Assembly (NCBI GenBank): GCA_963585895.1 | Contig: OY757904.1 | Span: 24,410,120-24,474,119 of the forward strand | Direction of reading: 5' to 3' | Length of the DNA: 64,000 nucleotides | Source: Sepioteuthis lessoniana | Lineage: Eukaryota; Mollusca; Cephalopoda; Myopsida; Loliginidae | Part shown: one piece after another, positions 54,263-64,000 of the stretch | Layout: each line of letters opens with the position of its first letter | Numbering within the stretch: the first letter of the stretch is position 1 | Program-made: the position numbers and the translations under genes | The notes under the pieces: generated by a model | Seen by the model: the letters and a program-made list of their open reading frames with translations, nothing else | What the model was told of the DNA's origin: nothing | Database searches by the model: none

Positions 54263-56149
54263 ATACGGAGTGCATAAGAGTCTCAAAAGGATAAGTTAAA
54301 AAAGTTAGCGTGTTCACCAGATTTTAATGAATTATAAAATAGAAAGTGAAGGAATTCTCGATAAGGAGGAAAGGGATCGTCTTTTTTATGTCCATTATAA
54401 GCACAAATCTTCGGTGCTTATACGATCAGAGTTTAGTCGATGAGGGTAACATTTACAAAGTACTACTTGAGAGGTGCAGGATACCTTTTTAAATGAGGAA
54501 AGGGCCCTTTCTATTCAAAAAAGCAACCGAGAGATAGAAAAACGGGCTGCCGCCCAGAGAGGTCTTGATTGAGCTGCCAGATGAACAATCCACCCCGTGT
54601 GGAATGGTTATGTGGTTGGTCACGGAGAGACTCCGACAGCAGTGTTTGGAGGTGACTATTGGACTGAATGCGATAAGAAACTTTGCTTTCAGATAGTATG
54701 AATTCAGCACTCTGGTTCATGTTATCAGATGTCACATGTTCTCCATCCTACAGTCAGAATAAACCTGAAAAATTGTCATCAATAAAGAAGGCCATACGTG
54801 GGTATACTTAGGGTTTGTTTGTTCTCCTTTTTTTTTACTTGTAAAGATGGCTCGAGGTAACTTCTGTTTCGATACCAACTTGTGACTGACTTATCAGTCT
54901 TCAGAGAAACTAAGCGATATGAATGGGGAGTTGAGGCGTTTGCCAAGAGTCAAATGAGCTGGCTACGACGAAAATATTCCACTGGAAATAAGCAATATGC
55001 TAAGCTTAGCCATGGTGTCTAGAGAATCTCATGATTAATGAAATCAAAACTGTTGGATTCAAAAGCTTCAATACAAAAAAATTTGCTCTATTGCGATATT
55101 TTAAACAAGAAACTGGGTTTCTAAAAGAGGCTATTTTAGCTTTTTAAAAAAAAAAATCCAGTCTCAAGATTGTTGTAGAAAAACCTATAAAAACTTTTCT
55201 CCAACTAAACGACAGACCATCAAAACGCCCGAAATAACCTTAATCATTTTCAAAACTCCATACATTTCGGCAATTATCTGTCCACAAACGCGCATGATTT
55301 TGCGCAGCTTTGCCGTTGCTTGGATTCTTGTTGGCAAGTAAAATGTCGCCTCGGCAAGTAATTGATTAAATTGATATTGATTATTGCTATAGCAAACATG
55401 CACATTTTCCCATAACGTCATGTTTTAAGAATTTTTAACATAAGATGCTACTTTAGAGTTCTTCGCAGTTCTAAGATGAAATATCCTTCTATTTCCACAA
55501 GGTTTTTAAACGGTTATTTTTATCGTTTTTGCTTTCACCGTTTAACATACCCGTTACACTTTATAAAACATTTTCAAGCTGAACTGATGAATTTTGTTAT
55601 AGAATATATGTATTTCATGAAGACTAATGTATTATCCCAATATTATGTTTTACCAACAGCAGCAGTTTAAAACTACTGAGACCGGCGTTTTTAGTCAGGA
55701 TCTTAGAAATGTTGACATCACTTAATTAGATATTTTCCAGCTGTGATCTGGTCACTTTTGCTGCTATTTCTATACTCCAGTTCTCATTAGGAGGAATTAT
55801 ACTTTCTCTAATATCTTCAAATATTTTATAATCCATGTTTGTTTGATCAGGTCATATGCTTTTTTTTTTGTTTAACTCTGCTGAAGCCAGTTTTTTTTTG
55901 TTTTTGTTTTTCTTCGTTTACAGGGTGTGTCTTTATATATAATAAGTAATTTTCTTTTAATGTTTTTGTGACAACATTTTTAATCTTTTGGAAATAGACC
56001 GTGGTTCACTTGAATCAAGTATATTTTTTCTCTGTTTTGTGCCGATAGGATCCTCTTGAACATAGGTAAATGAGCTATTCGTTGATAGCTGCATGGGTTT
56101 ATTCTTTTCTGATGTACACTTTAGGCAATCACCTTCCCTCTTCAGTCCT
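54263..56149. other. Unassigned
   Basis: 54480-54760 is less AT-rich and has two overlapping minus ORFs without a known domain. 55185-55421 (minus) and 55476-55670 (plus) likewise. No family repeat is seen. Confidence 0.4.
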
Positions 56150-56335
56150 TTCTAGTCTTATGCTCTCTCTTCGCTTATTGACTGCATTCGCTTATTATGT
56201 GATTGATCCTTTCATCTTTATCAACACATTTTGTTGAATCTTCTCTACTTTTTGCTTTGACATAGTTTTGACATAGTCTTTTGGTGTTTTTTGTGTTGCT
56301 ATTTGTTGAGGTCTTCAGATAAGACCGGTGGAAGA
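56150..56335 (-). pseudogene. LINE F scrap around the zinc knuckle
   Basis: gcttattatgtgattgatcc, tttcatctttatcaacacat, cttctctactttttgctttg and acatag match the NHIKAxxxKIQQN-to-DETINH region of LINE F in minus orientation (compare 33203-33300). A short internal duplication, ttgacatag, is present. Confidence 0.65.
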
Positions 56336-58410
56336 ACAATTCAAAAAACGGGTGATAGGTGAACGTTATTGTATTAGCAGAAAAAGGGAGTCATACAAAA
56401 GAAGTTCTAGCCGTTCTCGGCTTGTAGTCTGTCTGTCAAATGTCTCGTAAGAAACGAGAAGTTTTCTTATCCGAGCGAGCTAAGCTCGGCGAATATGTTT
56501 AGGTTGGAAGAGTCCATATTTGGCGTATGGTAGGATATGTCCCCATAACACTATTAGAACTATTCTGGTTTTATTATTATTATTATTGACTTAATTTTAT
56601 CTTTCGTAATTTTTGTTGAATAAAACTTTTTTGCATAGCACTCAACATAATCGCCCCTTCATCTACAGCCTTTTACACCCGCTAAAAGAAAATAAGAAAT
56701 ACTAAAACACATGTAACAATACACAATAAATATACCGGTGTGAGATTAAAATAGGACGTGAGTGATGGGCTTATAGTTGCGGTCTTGGCTTCTGTAATGC
56801 ATGTAGCTCTCATATTATCATTGATAAATACCTAATACTGATAAAAAATATTCCTCAGAGATAAACAGGAGAGGAGTTTAAGTAGCATTTAGAGCTTCTC
56901 CTTTAATATTGTTTCACGTAATTCCTCGCTATCTTAGAAGTAGTACCTTTATGTTGCCATGAGTAAAAGAAGAAAAAGAAACAATTTAAAGAAATGTATT
57001 TAGGAATACTACAAGGGAAAGAATAGTTAACCCATCCAAAAAGTTGGGGTGAACGTGTTCTCTGAACCATAATATGACATTATAGATGTTTTGTATGTTT
57101 TTTTATGACTGGGGTACGTGGAGACAAACATTTCTGTGAATGAAGAACGAGGAATGCATCAAAGATACGAGAAATTCTGTTGCAAGAAAAAGGAAAAAAA
57201 ACTACCTGCAGTTTGTGTACATTATCCATTTCCAACAGCTTTACCGACCCCTGAAATTGAAGAGAAAGAAGAAAGTAAGGGGTTCTCATGGTTAATAAGA
57301 GTTGTGTTTTAGTATTTTCCATTCCCCATAAGACGATTAGCCAAATTTCTTTTAGTGTTTATCCTTCCCTATAGAACGATTAGCCATCACTGATGTAGTA
57401 TTTGCTGATGACTATTTTACAAAGTACTAGGCAACATTAATATTGAAATGTTCATTACAAATATACTGTATATACGGGCGGAGATTCTGCCATTACTTTT
57501 ATAGCACAATGCGATTTTCATGAGGTAAAAATCATATTCATTTTCAGATTACATTAGGCACGTCGGAAACGTCACTCATTCCTTCAAATTTCCCTCCTAT
57601 TGACGACATTTCAAAATATATTAGATAAGCAAATTTTAAAGAGCACCAATCAATAGATAAGTTTGATATTAATTCGAACTTCTCGGTATTATGTCATGAG
57701 ACGAAAGATATTGAACGGCTTCTCATATTGGTGGGAGAATGAAATTGATTTCAGTAATTGAGTTAAGTTGAAGGAAAAATTCTTTGTAGCTGATAGAAAT
57801 CGATTGGCTACCGAGTTAAGGACTCATTCAAAGTAAGGGGGCACTTATCACTTATGTTATTTTAGACGAGAGACTCTATCAAGAAAATGCTATTGGATAT
57901 CGACGTCAAATTGCCAAGAGATAATTTATTGGAATTTACTTCGTGGATTTAAATGAAATATGTTTTGTCTGGCTTCACTGGAACATTACTTCGTGGAAAT
58001 TTTCCATGAAACATAATTAAAGATTCAAAGAATTATAACAGAAAAAAGGACATATATTTAAAAAAAAAAAAGAATAGAAAAGGAAATATACTTTTAAAAT
58101 CTGTGATTTCATTTTAGTATCAAAGTTAAAGTTTATTATAAAATTTGTTCTAACTCATTTTTTATGAAAATCTAGAGTAAGCAAAACGTTTTTGGCTGCT
58201 ATAAAAATATTTCAGCACTTCAATGTTTAAAACGAATCTTCAATCCACATTTGAAATACGGTCTATTTTTCAGTTACCTGCTCATTAAAATATTTTTTAA
58301 CACCGCAAAAAGGTTTTCTTGCTCAAATGTGTCATTAGGTATTATCACGTTAGGTTACTGGGTTTAATAGTATTTCAAACTTTGATGGTTATCTAATCGC
58401 ACATCTTACT

Positions 58411-58414
<4 letters not shown>
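56336..58414. other. Unassigned AT-rich DNA
   Basis: ORFs 57080-57322 (minus) and 57118-57312 (plus) are on opposite strands of the same bases; the plus one is Lys/Glu-rich with no domain. (TTA)n-like at 56572-56586. Confidence 0.4.
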
Positions 58415-58461
<47 letters not shown>

Positions 58462-58503
58462 CATATATATATATCTATATCTATATATATATATATATGT
58501 AAT

Positions 58504-58542
<39 letters not shown>

Positions 58543-58567
58543 ATATATATATATATATATATATATA
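58415..58567. repeat. Compound (TA)n with regular ccatatat interruptions
   Basis: Four TA blocks are separated by taaaccatat, atctatatct and taatccatat. The repeated aaccatata spacers suggest higher-order duplication of about 50 bp. Confidence 0.95.
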
Positions 58568-58609
58568 AATTTTTAAGTGAATAATTGGCAGGCAATATTT
58601 TAAAACGGA

Positions 58610-59160
58610 AAAGAACTCATTCTTCTGCACGCGGTAAAATGGTTTTTAGTATTGCTATTTAAGACGAATGATTCTATTTAATATAAATCCTTTCTTTGAG
58701 CTCAGTGAAATGGTTTAAAAATCAAATGGTTGCAAGATTTTACGTATTGCGATTTAGTATTAGTAATTCTATTTATGAAGTATTCCTATGTAATTTAATA
58801 TTAGCCATTAATCGTCACACGTCACATATTGTTTCAATCAATGCTACTCAACACTAATGATTCTTTTCGACATTACCCATTGTTTTGCTCACAGTTAAAG
58901 CGTTCTAATATTGCTATGTAATACTAAAAATTCAATTCAACATCATTATTTTCTTTGCACATTGTTAAATGGTTTCAGGTGTTGAAAATGGTTAAATTTC
59001 TATTTGACTTCGAGATGCGATCCGAAAAGGTATTACTGCTAGGGGTCAAAGTGGACCAGGAAGCAACATCAAAGTAACTATGCACCTCATTCTCAAAAGC
59101 TCCAGAACATGAGCTTCATCGTTAGTTGCGATTTAGTGATATATCCAGGAGAGTAAGTCT
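58610..59160 (-). mobile_element. Family D, diverged, tail missing
   Basis: Body of about seven units (phrases gttaaatggtttcaggtgtt, ttaatattagccattaatcg) and a head at 59020-59160 (ctaggggtcaaagtggacca, aaaagctccagaacatgagc, tatccaggagag). Confidence 0.7.
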
Positions 59161-59164
59161 GTTT

Positions 59165-59352
59165 GACTCATAGATGAGACCCTAACAGATTCTACCTATC
59201 TGAATCTGACTGGACCCGGAAATTATGACAATGAAGAGGTATTTCGCATTCTACAGATTGTTTAGTGTCATAGTCAGAGCTTTCTTTGGGCATTGTCTTA
59301 CACCTCTTCAGAGATGCACTTGGAATAATGTAAAGCCTTAACCGACTAGACT
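59165..59352 (-). mobile_element. Family D head, second copy in tandem
   Basis: catagatgagaccctaacag, atgacaatgaagaggtattt, agattgtttagtgtcatagt and acctcttcagagatgcactt follow the head order again directly after the first head. Confidence 0.7.
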
Positions 59353-59565
59353 TTGGGCATAATAAACTACAGATTTGCATGATGTAATGTTTTTCCCTAT
59401 AAGAATCGGTAGGAATAGTCACTCATGTGTTCCCGCAAAAGATATTTGCATTTCCTTTGGATAATTAGCACTGAAATGACATACATTTGATTTTCTACGA
59501 GCTGTCCCTTCAACAGCATTATTGATAACAAGTATATCATAACCACTTGATAGATTGCTTGATAA
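59353..59565. other. Unassigned
   Basis: Nothing recognised. Confidence 0.4.
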
Positions 59566-59575
59566 TCATGGAAGG

Positions 59576-59832
59576 TGCCCGTGGTGTAATGGTTATCGTC
59601 GTAGGAACTGGACACGGCGACACGAATTCAAATCCTGGACGAGACTGACTGCATTTCACATAGCACTAATACCCTCCAGCTATGGGTAAATAGTAGGGCA
59701 GACTGTGTTCTTCAGCCTTGGTGAGGCAACTAGTCTAGGAGAAGGAAAACTCTGAATTCAAACCTGTTAAACTCCGCTTAAAAATTGACCTTGTGTCATA
59801 TCCTGCCCGAGCGGAGGGGTTGATAAATAGGG
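59576..59832 (+). mobile_element. SINE B, 10-nt target duplication, core deletion
   Basis: tcatggaagg at 59566-59575 and 59833-59842. Box A (tgcccgtggtgtaatggtta), box B (gaattcaaatcctggacgag), body and tail are near-identical to other young copies. About 34 bp of the core (between aataccct and ccagctatgg) is missing, apparently by slippage between two ccct motifs. Confidence 0.93.
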
Positions 59833-59842
59833 TCATGGAAGG

Positions 59843-60278
59843 AATATTATTGGTTTACGTTACAAAAATACCCATCCTCATGTTCAATCTTAACTCCTAT
59901 CTAGGTACCGGGGATGAATTATGAAATCAGCTGTGTTTTGTCTTTTTACAGAAAACAGCAAAATAAACCAGCTTGGTACCCGTGATTCTAATCATGCTTA
60001 AGGACCTCCAACTTTGTTGCTAGGCAGATATTATTGCAGCCTTACAGATGCTTGATCTAAATTATGGGGATTTTACTTATTTATGGCTTTGCCAGTGCGT
60101 ATAATTTTACACTTCTTTCTTGAATAGTCAATGAGTCACATAATATACGAGACTAGGTGACGTTAAATACACGTATGTTCTGTTTTCACTTATAAAATAT
60201 ATATTATGATAATCATTATCTTGTTTTTCATTGTGCGGATCCAGATTTTTCTTCTTTATTTCATTTCAAAAACCTGGA
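59843..60278. other. Unassigned
   Basis: Nothing recognised. Confidence 0.4.
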
Positions 60279-60492
60279 AGAGTCTCCGTGGCGTAGTGGT
60301 TAACCTACTAGAGTGTAACATCGTAGTAAGCGAGTTCCAACTCAAGTCGTTCTATCATGTTCATTTTGAGTCAAATTCTGTAGGGAAAGATTTAATCCCA
60401 CTTCCGAGTTAAATAATACCACTGCTCTCCTACTACAAGAAGTGTAACATCATTAAATAACCCACGAATGATGATATGCCATTAAACAATAG
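60279..60492 (+). mobile_element. SINE A
   Basis: Head gtctccgtggcgtagtggtt, box B gagttccaactcaagtcg, core reduced (tagggaaagatttaatccca), and tail (aacatcattaaataacccac, gatgatatgccattaaaca). Confidence 0.8.
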
Positions 60493-60592
60493 TGAAAAGC
60501 ACAAGTGAGTTAAATTAACTCTTTGCAATGCGAAGTGTGTCTTGAAAAATAGTCGATTAAAAGCGAAAATATTTTATACTCATTTGTATATG

Positions 60593-60737
60593 TGTGTTAG
60601 CATCAATCTATTTCTTTCTTTTATTTACCAATCGATCTATATATCTATCCATCTATCTATGAATTTGTGCGCACGAGCATGCGCGCGCGCGTGTGTGTGT
60701 GTGTGTATGTGTGTGTGCGTGTGTGCGTGTGTGTGTT
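60593..60737. repeat. (ATCT)n-like and (CG)n(TG)n microsatellite
   Basis: atctatccatctatctat at 60641-60659, then gcgcgcgcgc and interrupted TG repeats to 60736. CG-repeats are rare in this AT-rich window. Confidence 0.9.
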
Positions 60738-60854
60738 ACATGTGAATTATAAATAAAGCATGAGTAGGATTTTTGCTTTGACTTATATATTTGAACCGGT
60801 TTGCCTTTAAAAATGATTGTACTCGATTTAATTGATGGAATAATTGATATATTT

Positions 60855-61310
60855 AACGGCATGTCAACCAATTTAGGGTTATCTTATGCCGAAGTTTTAG
60901 GGAAGGGCGTTCATTGTACATTTATGAATACTTTTTTGTGTAGTTGTCTATGAAGAATTTAAAACACCAATCTACATGATATCAGGTATTCCTTATTCAA
61001 AAAATTGGCACACAGATATTTGGTTTCTAGTATTCTTATTTAATGCTAATAATCTTTTTTCAATATTTTTTTTTTCTATTCAGTTTCAAGGGATACAAAC
61101 TCACTTAAATGATTGAAAGTAATTAATAATAATTCTAAGCCAACGACTATCTATTCGTAATACAAATAATTTAGTTGCATAGTATCAAGTATCCTTATCC
61201 AATACTAATAATTGTCAAATATCCATTCGATTCACAGACATGTTACTAAAATGTTTTACCACTCCAGGTCAAAGTGAATTGAGGATTTGTGTAACATAGC
61301 CATGATACGA
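60855..61310 (-). mobile_element. Family D, diverged
   Basis: Tail (ttaacggcatgtcaaccaat, gggttatcttatgccgaagt) at the left, then body units with tttcaagtattcttatttaa-like phrases, and a trace of head near 61255-61290 (ccactccaggtcaaagtgaa). Confidence 0.65.
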
Positions 61311-61402
61311 ATACGGATATGTGAAATGTACATATGTTCATAAAACTTTCTCAATGTTCATAGAATTTTAATACGCATAGGAATCCGAAAAACACGAAAC
61401 AC

Positions 61403-61730
61403 TGACGACTCTCTTGGTTCAGGTACGAAACTTTTATTACCTTCTTTAAGTTTAGGTTTTTCGACACGAGGAGAGAGAGACACAATTCTTACTATGCTAA
61501 CTGTTCCATCTGATCCGACAACGCGCAGCGCACCCACTAGACTATAACTGGACTGGCCTCACCCAGGTCCAAAAATCAACTCGCTTAGTCTAAGTCCAAA
61601 TCTCAACTCCCTGCTTTTATTCAAAATCACTAAGAATCCCAGCCCATAGCTTCCGGGCATGACGTCATTCACATCCCCAATCCCATTTTTTCTATCCGGA
61701 GTTTTTATTATGACAGCTGTGATTGTCACA
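61403..61730 (-). mobile_element. LTR (gypsy/BEL-type?), with adjoining internal edge
   Basis: The minus strand reads TGTGACAATC at 61730 to GAGTCGTCA at 61403, a TG..CA LTR of 328 bp. A TATA-like gaataaaagcaggg lies at about 61610-61625 and AATAAA at 61433-61438 (minus strand). Directly upstream on the minus strand is a purine-rich tract (61731-61741, gcggggagga), where a retroelement's polypurine tract sits before the 3' LTR. No pol sequence is found further out, so this is a remnant. It is less AT-rich than its surroundings. Not related in sequence to family E. Confidence 0.6.
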
Positions 61731-61742
61731 TCCTCCCCGCGC
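61731..61742 (-). promoter_or_regulatory. Probable polypurine tract next to the LTR
   Basis: On the minus strand cgcggggagga lies immediately before the LTR's TG. In LTR retroelements this primes plus-strand DNA synthesis. Assigned by position and composition only. Confidence 0.5.
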
Positions 61743-61884
61743 GTGCTTGAACACCTGCGTTAATGTCTGCACCTACCCATGATGTAAGCCGAAAGGCTCT
61801 AAGCCTAACTAAAGCGAAAGATAATATATATAAAAGGAAAAATGATAATTGAAAAAAGAAATCTTTCTGCAATTATATAACATT

Positions 61885-62980
61885 TGGTCTGGTTTGGTTT
61901 TATGGCATATGAACCATTGTAAGTTATTTCATGCAAATTTTCTTTTTTGATATATATTAAATATATCATTTGTAAACATATTTTAGATAACATTTTACAA
62001 CGAGCGTAAGCTAATTTATTTACACGCTGTTAAGTCGTTTTAAGTATGTCTATGTAACAGTCACAATTAGATATCAATCATTAGTTTGCACGCTTAGTTT
62101 GTTGGTAATTCCGTTTTAAATTAGTAATAGCTAATTTATTTGCACACTAGTACTGCTACGTAGGGGTGGTCTCGTGGTGTAATGTTTAAAGTCATGGACA
62201 GCGGAATCATAGTACCGAATTCGTATTCCAGTAACGCAATTGCGTTCACATTCGTGTAAATACCATTGGGAAAGGTCTGAACCCTCTTGTCATCCCAGTT
62301 ATGGGTTAAATAGCGCCTCTACTATTCTTCTAGGAAAATGGCTTTGGAATTAGATAACCTACAAAGTTTGATATGCCATTAAACAAAGAAACCAAACCAA
62401 ACCAAATCTATAATTGAAATGTTTGCAATCTAGCATAACTAATTCTATTCAATATAAATCATATGTTTGTACTCAGTAAAGTGATTATAAGTATTGTTAT
62501 TTGATTATTCTATTCAACACTATTCATTAAATTGTTCCAAGAATTACTATTTTTATACAAATATTCGATTTAGTCAGTAATTTTATTCGGTATTACTCAT
62601 TTGTTTTCACTCAATAAAATGGTTACAAATATTAACATGTGATCACCAACTATTCAATTTAGCATCGGTCGTTTATTTACACACAGTTAAATGATCAAAC
62701 GGTTATATTTCGAAAAATTCAATTTAGAATAATTACACAGTTTAAAAGTCTAACGGTGCTAGTTGACAAACAGATAAGACCCTGTCAGGTGCTAGAATCA
62801 AAGGTAAGAGTGGACCTGGCAGCGAAGACAATGAGGGGTTCCTGTGGGTTCCCTAAAGTTACAGCATTACTCGACCCTTCCCATCAGATATTCTAATGTC
62901 ATATCCAGGACACTCGTTAACTGTCTACAAAGATGCAGTCAGTGTATTTTTCAGCCCAAACCGGCTGGGCTAGTAAACTT
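61885..62980 (-). mobile_element. Family D, long copy, split by SINE A
   Basis: Tail at 61885-61940 (ggttttatggcatatgaacc, attgtaagttatttcatgc). Body units lie at 61980-62155 and 62410-62755 (phrases attagtttgcacgc and ttaaatgatcaaacggttat). Head at 62755-62975 (aagaccctgtcaggtgctag, caatgaggggttcctgtggg, tgcagtcagtgtat). SINE A sits at 62163-62405. Confidence 0.8.
62163..62405 (+). mobile_element. SINE A, full-length, nested in D
   Basis: Head gtggtctcgtggtgtaatgt, box B gaattcgtattccagtaacg, core (ccattgggaaaggtctgaac; cagttatgggttaaatagcg), tail (gataacctacaaagtttgat, atgccattaaac) and an accaaacc run. Opposite orientation to the host D element. Confidence 0.9.
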
Positions 62981-64000
62981 TGGAGCAATTACAGTTTAGA
63001 AGTACTAAGCACACTCACATCTTCAGAACTGTAACCTCCTCATCAGTTAAGTTATTGTCCTACTAGTACAGCCCTTCGATTGTAGGTTTTTACACTCTGT
63101 GGGAGATTCAGTAATCGTATTTGAAACCTCACTGACAGGATGAGAAATCCCAGGGAGTTTCATCTTGTGATATTTGAGAGTGGTTTTATATGATGGAATG
63201 GGTTAGATATATAGCCATGCTAATCGTAGTATATGCCAAAAGAGGAGATTGAACTAAAGACCTGCAACTAAATAGCTTACATGGTAACATCATAAAATAT
63301 ATAATGATTTCATTTTGAATTCTACGTTTGTCAGTAACTGATAAATATCCATCCTACTTTCATTAATTATTAGATTTAAACGCGTATTACTCAAAATATT
63401 TGACAAATCAACATAATCTAAATCAAATCTTTAAACAAAAATGTACTTTCTATAATAAATGGGAAATTAAAACAATTAGGCATTGATTTCTGTGAGACCT
63501 TCTTTTTTTACATGTCATGTTATTTTACAGTTAATAGATAGTAAATATTTGGTTGTTTTTTTTTTTCGATCACTTTCAAAGTCTGAGGATTATTGACTCT
63601 GATAATCAATGGAAAGCTATAGTTCGCTATTATATCACGTTTCTTAAATATTGATATTTGTGATGAAGACAAGCGTATTTGAGAATTATCGAAGAAAATC
63701 CTTAATTTATTGGTGTCCTATCATGGAAGAATTTGTAAGCTACAAGCCTCTCAATCTGTGAGCATATTTCAAATTCTTCGACATCGTCACTAGGTTAGAC
63801 TTTATTATTTGTTGAAGGTTCAAAGAAAAATGAACTTAATCAGAGGCCGAAAGTTCAAACCCATAACGAGGAAGGCAAAATATAACAATCACTTTTGATG
63901 TCGATTTTTTTCTTCGATCATCTTATTTTTGGCTTTGTTTTATTTAAATTCCTTTTCACCTTAGGAAACCACGTCGATGTTATTAGTGCCGTACCCAATA
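62981..64000. other. Unassigned AT-rich DNA to the window edge
   Basis: No family repeat or supported ORF. A T-run at 63556-63567. Confidence 0.4.

Noticed and set aside
57118..57312. Lys/Glu-rich plus ORF
   Set aside because: Overlaps an equally long minus ORF; no domain, no gene context.
1..64000. CRISPR array, bacterial operon or prophage
   Set aside because: No regular spacer-repeat array and no prokaryotic gene organisation; the tandem repeats seen are minisatellites, microsatellites or element bodies.

Overview
The window looks like intergenic or deep intronic DNA from a large, repeat-rich invertebrate genome. I infer a coleoid cephalopod, most likely an octopus. The grounds are the clear AT-richness, abundant (TA)n, (CA)n and (GA)n microsatellites, several tRNA-derived SINE families sharing a central core, mariner relics, and non-LTR ORF remnants of types I associate with octopus genomes. 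I see no convincing host protein-coding gene, rRNA gene, functional tRNA gene or CRISPR array. Nearly everything recognisable is a mobile element, mostly decayed and often nested. I use these working family labels: A, B and C are tRNA-headed SINEs; D is a roughly 570-bp composite retroposon (fixed head, variable 50-75-bp minisatellite body, SINE-A-like tail); E is an LTR family starting TGTTGTATATTGAC; F is a LINE whose C-terminal region carries a CCHC-like knuckle and an ARRPDL motif; G is a second LINE ending in (ATG)n.

Layout: 0.4-2.2 kb holds a mariner-like element with 33-nt terminal inverted repeats, split by a family E LTR. 3.0-3.4 kb is a LINE G 3' end. 5.46-6.37 kb is an internally deleted mariner. 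7.5-13.4 kb holds SINEs A, B and C, a Penelope-like fragment between 49-nt inverted repeats, and a second E LTR interrupted by a SINE. 13.5-15 kb has plus-strand LINE F pieces. 15.9-16.6 kb has a diverged tandem repeat of about 260 bp. 17.8-31.9 kb is a mix of SINEs, D elements, microsatellites, LINE G fragments and an internally deleted zinc-finger LINE with a 30-nt target duplication.

31.98-44.2 kb is a LINE F graveyard. It has at least four minus-strand copies head to tail, a head-to-head switch near 36.77 kb, then plus-strand copies, all broken by D elements, an E LTR and SINEs. 44.3-48.7 kb is rich in SINEs. 48.8-49.4 and 53.17-54.11 kb are mariner relics; the second carries the same internal deletion as the 5.46-kb copy. 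56.1-62.98 kb holds a LINE F scrap, D elements, SINEs and a minus-strand LTR preceded by a polypurine tract. Unassigned AT-rich DNA fills the rest.

There are no genes working together here. What the window offers is insertion history: nesting and target duplications give relative ages, and shared 3' tails and cores among A, B and D suggest exchange of modules between retroposons. All family names are pattern-recognition calls made without database search.
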